Source: CAZCWX01 sp964502465
GTDB taxonomy: Bacteria > Desulfobacterota > Binatia > Bin18
Assembly (NCBI GenBank): GCA_964502465.1
Contig: CAZCWX010000440.1
Span: forward strand, 1-7,406
Direction of reading: 5' to 3'
DNA length: 7,406 nucleotides
A model generated the notes under the pieces. That model was not told where the DNA came from, searched no databases, and saw only the letters and a list, made by a program, of their open reading frames with translations. Shown here piece by piece: positions 6,231 to 7,406 of the stretch. A program made the position numbers and the translations under genes. Position 1 is the first letter of the stretch; each line of letters begins with the position of its first letter.

Positions 6231-6686
6231 TTAGATCTTCTTCTCCGGTGAGCGGACCATCTGTCGTTCTCGCAGCACCACAACAGGCTTGCCACCAGCG
6301 TCCCTGATCATCATCTCCCGCACGATAACACCTAAAGGCCCACTGCGGCCCGTTTTTTCATACACTTCGGCAATCTTCGCCGTCGCCGTGTACGACCGTC
6401 CAGCATAGATCTCGTCGTAGAACTCGATTTCTTGCCCAGCGTGCAAACTGACCACTCCAGGCTCAAGAGGAACCTCGGGCATCATCCGCCCGCCCCGCAG
6501 GTGCATGCAAAACGTCGGTGGAGCAATGACAGCGGGGTAGCCAGCGTGTTGTGCTGCCTCGGCATCGAGATAGAGCGGATTCAGGTCACCTACGGCCTTG
6601 GCAAAAGCAGCGATATCCTCTGCGGTTACAGGGAAGGTGCCAAGTGTGACTTCTTCGCCGATAAGATTGGGATCAAATTTAATCAC
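6231..6686 (-). CDS. MaoC dehydratase, N-terminal-type (FAS1-like) hot-dog subunit
   Basis: This 151-residue protein resembles the MaoC N-terminal dehydratase family, typified by the HadA-like subunit of mycobacterial-type hydroxyacyl dehydratases. Signatures are FPVTAEDIAAFAKAVGDLNPLYLD (18-41, in parts FPVTAEDIAAF and AVGDLNPLYLD), then GYPAVIAPPTFCMHL (49-63) with the family's APPTF element. After those come the HAGQEIEFYDEIYAG strand (82-96) and a conserved-looking C-terminal strand VVVLRERQMVRSPE. The D-x-N-P motif is present, but Tyr39 takes the place of the catalytic His, as is usual for the non-catalytic partner subunit. The start is GTG at 6686, supported by GAGGGA just upstream. It is the first gene of a two-gene unit with the MaoC protein that follows. 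Confidence 0.85.
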   Translation of the reverse strand: MIKFDPNLIGEEVTLGTFPVTAEDIAAFAKAVGDLNPLYLDAEAAQHAGYPAVIAPPTFCMHLRGGRMMPEVPLEPGVVSLHAGQEIEFYDEIYAGRSYTATAKIAEVYEKTGRSGPLGVIVREMMIRDAGGKPVVVLRERQMVRSPEKKI

Positions 6687-6690
6687 GACT

Positions 6691-6696
6691 TCCCTC
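6691..6696 (-). promoter_or_regulatory. Ribosome binding site of the first MaoC gene
   Basis: GAGGGA on the minus strand, four bases before the GTG at 6684-6686. It supports the GTG start; no in-frame ATG gives a better-placed start. Confidence 0.65.
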
Positions 6697-6887
6697 GTTT
6701 TTTCGTCGGGGCAAGTCCCTATTACACCACCTGGTCAACAGCAAACCCAGCAGCAAGCGGCATTAAGAGAGGCAGAGAGAGGTGAAAAGCGCAAAATGGG
6801 AGCACTGAGAGTCACACTATGCTCACGAGCAATCACGCTTGGAAGGGTGCTAGTAGTTCACCACGATAGTTTTGAGGGGCTCATGAC

Positions 6888-6975
6888 CGTCGTGCCCGCG
6901 CAGGCGGGCATCCAGGGAACATAAGCACCACCTGCTGGTTATTCTGCCTGGATTCCCGCTTTCGCGGGAATGACG
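6888..6975. repeat. Dispersed palindromic repeat pair (ATTCCCGC...GCGGGAAT type)
   Basis: Two inverted arms of 29 nt (6888-6916 and 6947-6975) match at 24 positions, separated by 30 nt. Each arm is itself a hairpin: GCCCGC-GCAG-GCGGGC in the left and ATTCCCGC-TTTC-GCGGGAAT in the right. Each ends with the shared ATCCAGG / CCTGGAT edge, and the outer ends carry CGTC / GACG. The core resembles the widely dispersed GTCATTCCCGC-GCGGGAATCCAG repeats, including Neisseria dRS3-like elements. It is probably a small non-autonomous mobile or dispersed element; no transposase lies nearby. Confidence 0.75.
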
Positions 6976-7024
6976 CTACGCCCGTCAACTCCTCATCTTC
7001 ACTGTGGCGGTCTACTAGGTTCTA

Positions 7025-7126
7025 GGTGCTAGGGATTGGAAATTGCACATTATAGACTGGGATCAATTTCTCATACCTACTGACTCTTGTCCGTTTACTA
7101 ATCCCTAACCCCCAACCCCTAGCACC
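7025..7126. repeat. Imperfect inverted repeat GGTGCTAGGG / CCCTAGCACC
   Basis: GGTGCTAGGGATTGG (7025-7039) and CCAACCCCTAGCACC (7112-7126) are inverted copies matching at 14 of 15 positions, 72 nt apart. The right copy is extended by a degenerate CTAATCCCTAACCC run (7099-7112). A related motif, GGGCTAGAGATTAG, occurs at 644-657 near the other window end. The 11-mer ATTGGAAATTG at 7035-7045 reappears as its reverse complement at 813-823. The pattern suggests a family of short degenerate intergenic repeats. Confidence 0.55.
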
Positions 7127-7135
7127 CATATGATG

Positions 7136-7406
7136 TTACGAGGCAATCTTCTCGTAGAACTCCAACACTGGCGCGCCATCGAGCACGGCACCAAGATTCA
7201 CGCCTAATTCACCCAGGTGTTTGCGGTGCGCGGCGAAGGCGGCATCATCAACATATTCTTCGTAGAACATAAAAACACGCGGATTGTCTTTCGCGCGGCA
7301 CATCGTATACGCACGGTTTCCTGCCTCCTTGCGGACCTCAGGCACCACTTTCTTCATGGTGTCCTCGAACTCTTGCTCCTTACCTTCCTTGACCGTGAGT
7401 TTCGCG
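7136..7406 (-). CDS. Antibiotic-biosynthesis-monooxygenase-type (YgiN-like) small protein, N-terminus cut off
   Basis: This is a small ferredoxin-like dimeric alpha-beta barrel protein of the ABM superfamily. Members include quinol monooxygenases and other cofactor-free oxygenases, and many have no known substrate. The frame is open to the right edge, giving 90 visible residues that begin AKLTVKEGKEQEFEDTMKKV. Family members run about 95-105 residues, so only the first few are missing. The pattern is typical: KEGKEQEFEDTMKKVVPEVR (helix 1), EAGNRAYTMCRAKDNPRVFMFYEEYVDD (given in parts: EAGNRAYTM, RVFMFYEEYVDD), AAFAAHRKH (helix with a candidate active-site His) and GAPVLEFYEKIAS at the end. 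An internal ATG at 7357 would remove the first strand and part of helix 1, so it is not the real start. Nothing in the neighbourhood indicates the substrate. Confidence 0.88.
   Translation of the reverse strand, partial: AKLTVKEGKEQEFEDTMKKVVPEVRKEAGNRAYTMCRAKDNPRVFMFYEEYVDDAAFAAHRKHLGELGVNLGAVLDGAPVLEFYEKIAS

Larger units (their letters stand above)
6687..7135. other. 449-nt intergenic stretch with two inverted-repeat elements
   Basis: I see no gene here on either strand; open frames that enter the region are extensions of antisense frames of the MaoC gene. It holds the 29-nt-armed inverted repeat at 6888-6975 and the 15-nt-armed inverted repeat at 7025-7126. A promoter for the MaoC pair should lie in 6697-6790, but I find only weak hexamers (TAATAG without a matching -35). 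Confidence 0.6.

Noticed and set aside
6432..6924. Plus-strand open frames (117 and 108 codons) running into the intergenic region
   Set aside because: They are antisense to the GTG-started MaoC gene. One ends inside the palindromic repeat at 6888-6975, and neither has a domain-like sequence or a ribosome binding site.
7136..7357. Complete 73-residue gene starting at the ATG at 7357
   Set aside because: The frame continues upstream to the window edge with ABM-family-like sequence (AKLTVKEGKEQEFEDT), so the true start is outside the window.

Overview
This window most resembles chromosomal DNA of an uncultured bacterium with moderate-to-high GC. RpiA, the Shine-Dalgarno sites (GAAGGAG, GGAGG, GAGGGA) and the alternative GTG starts look bacterial. 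The intergenic gaps carry several different kinds of short palindromic or tandem repeats, as many soil and sediment lineages do. The MaoC pair and the antibiotic-biosynthesis-type monooxygenase would fit a lipid-rich aerobic lineage, but I cannot name a phylum from the sequence alone.

Left half (1-4847), all on the minus strand and so read right to left: a NurA-like nuclease (3876-4847), a HerA-like hexameric ATPase (2124-3842), the SbcD/Mre11 nuclease (845-2026) and the start of the SbcC/Rad50 ATPase (2-634, cut by the window edge). This is the complete DNA double-strand-break end-resection toolkit best known from archaea: NurA-HerA as nuclease plus translocase, and Mre11-Rad50 as end sensing and trimming. 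Here it lies in one co-directional cluster in an apparently bacterial genome. The gaps widen along the cluster: 33 nt, then 97 nt (with an 8-bp hairpin), then 210 nt (with a REPIN-like inverted pair of REP elements). The HerA Walker A motif is atypical (GISGIATKT).

Middle (4848-5748): a 181-nt divergent intergenic region containing interleaved direct repeats, then rpiA (ribose-5-phosphate isomerase A) on the plus strand. Its best start is a GTG at 5029 behind a strong GAAGGAG site, not the far-upstream ATG at 4840.

Right half (5759-7406), minus strand: two small adjacent MaoC/hot-dog proteins (5759-6196 and 6231-6686) that probably form a two-subunit dehydratase or hydratase. Neither shows the usual D-x-N-P-x-H active-site signature intact. 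A 449-nt gene-free stretch follows, with two inverted-repeat elements, one of them resembling the dispersed CGTCATTCCCGC...GCGGGAATCCAGG family. At the right edge is a short antibiotic-biosynthesis-monooxygenase-type protein missing only its extreme N-terminus. rpiA and the first MaoC gene converge with only 10 nt between their stop codons.
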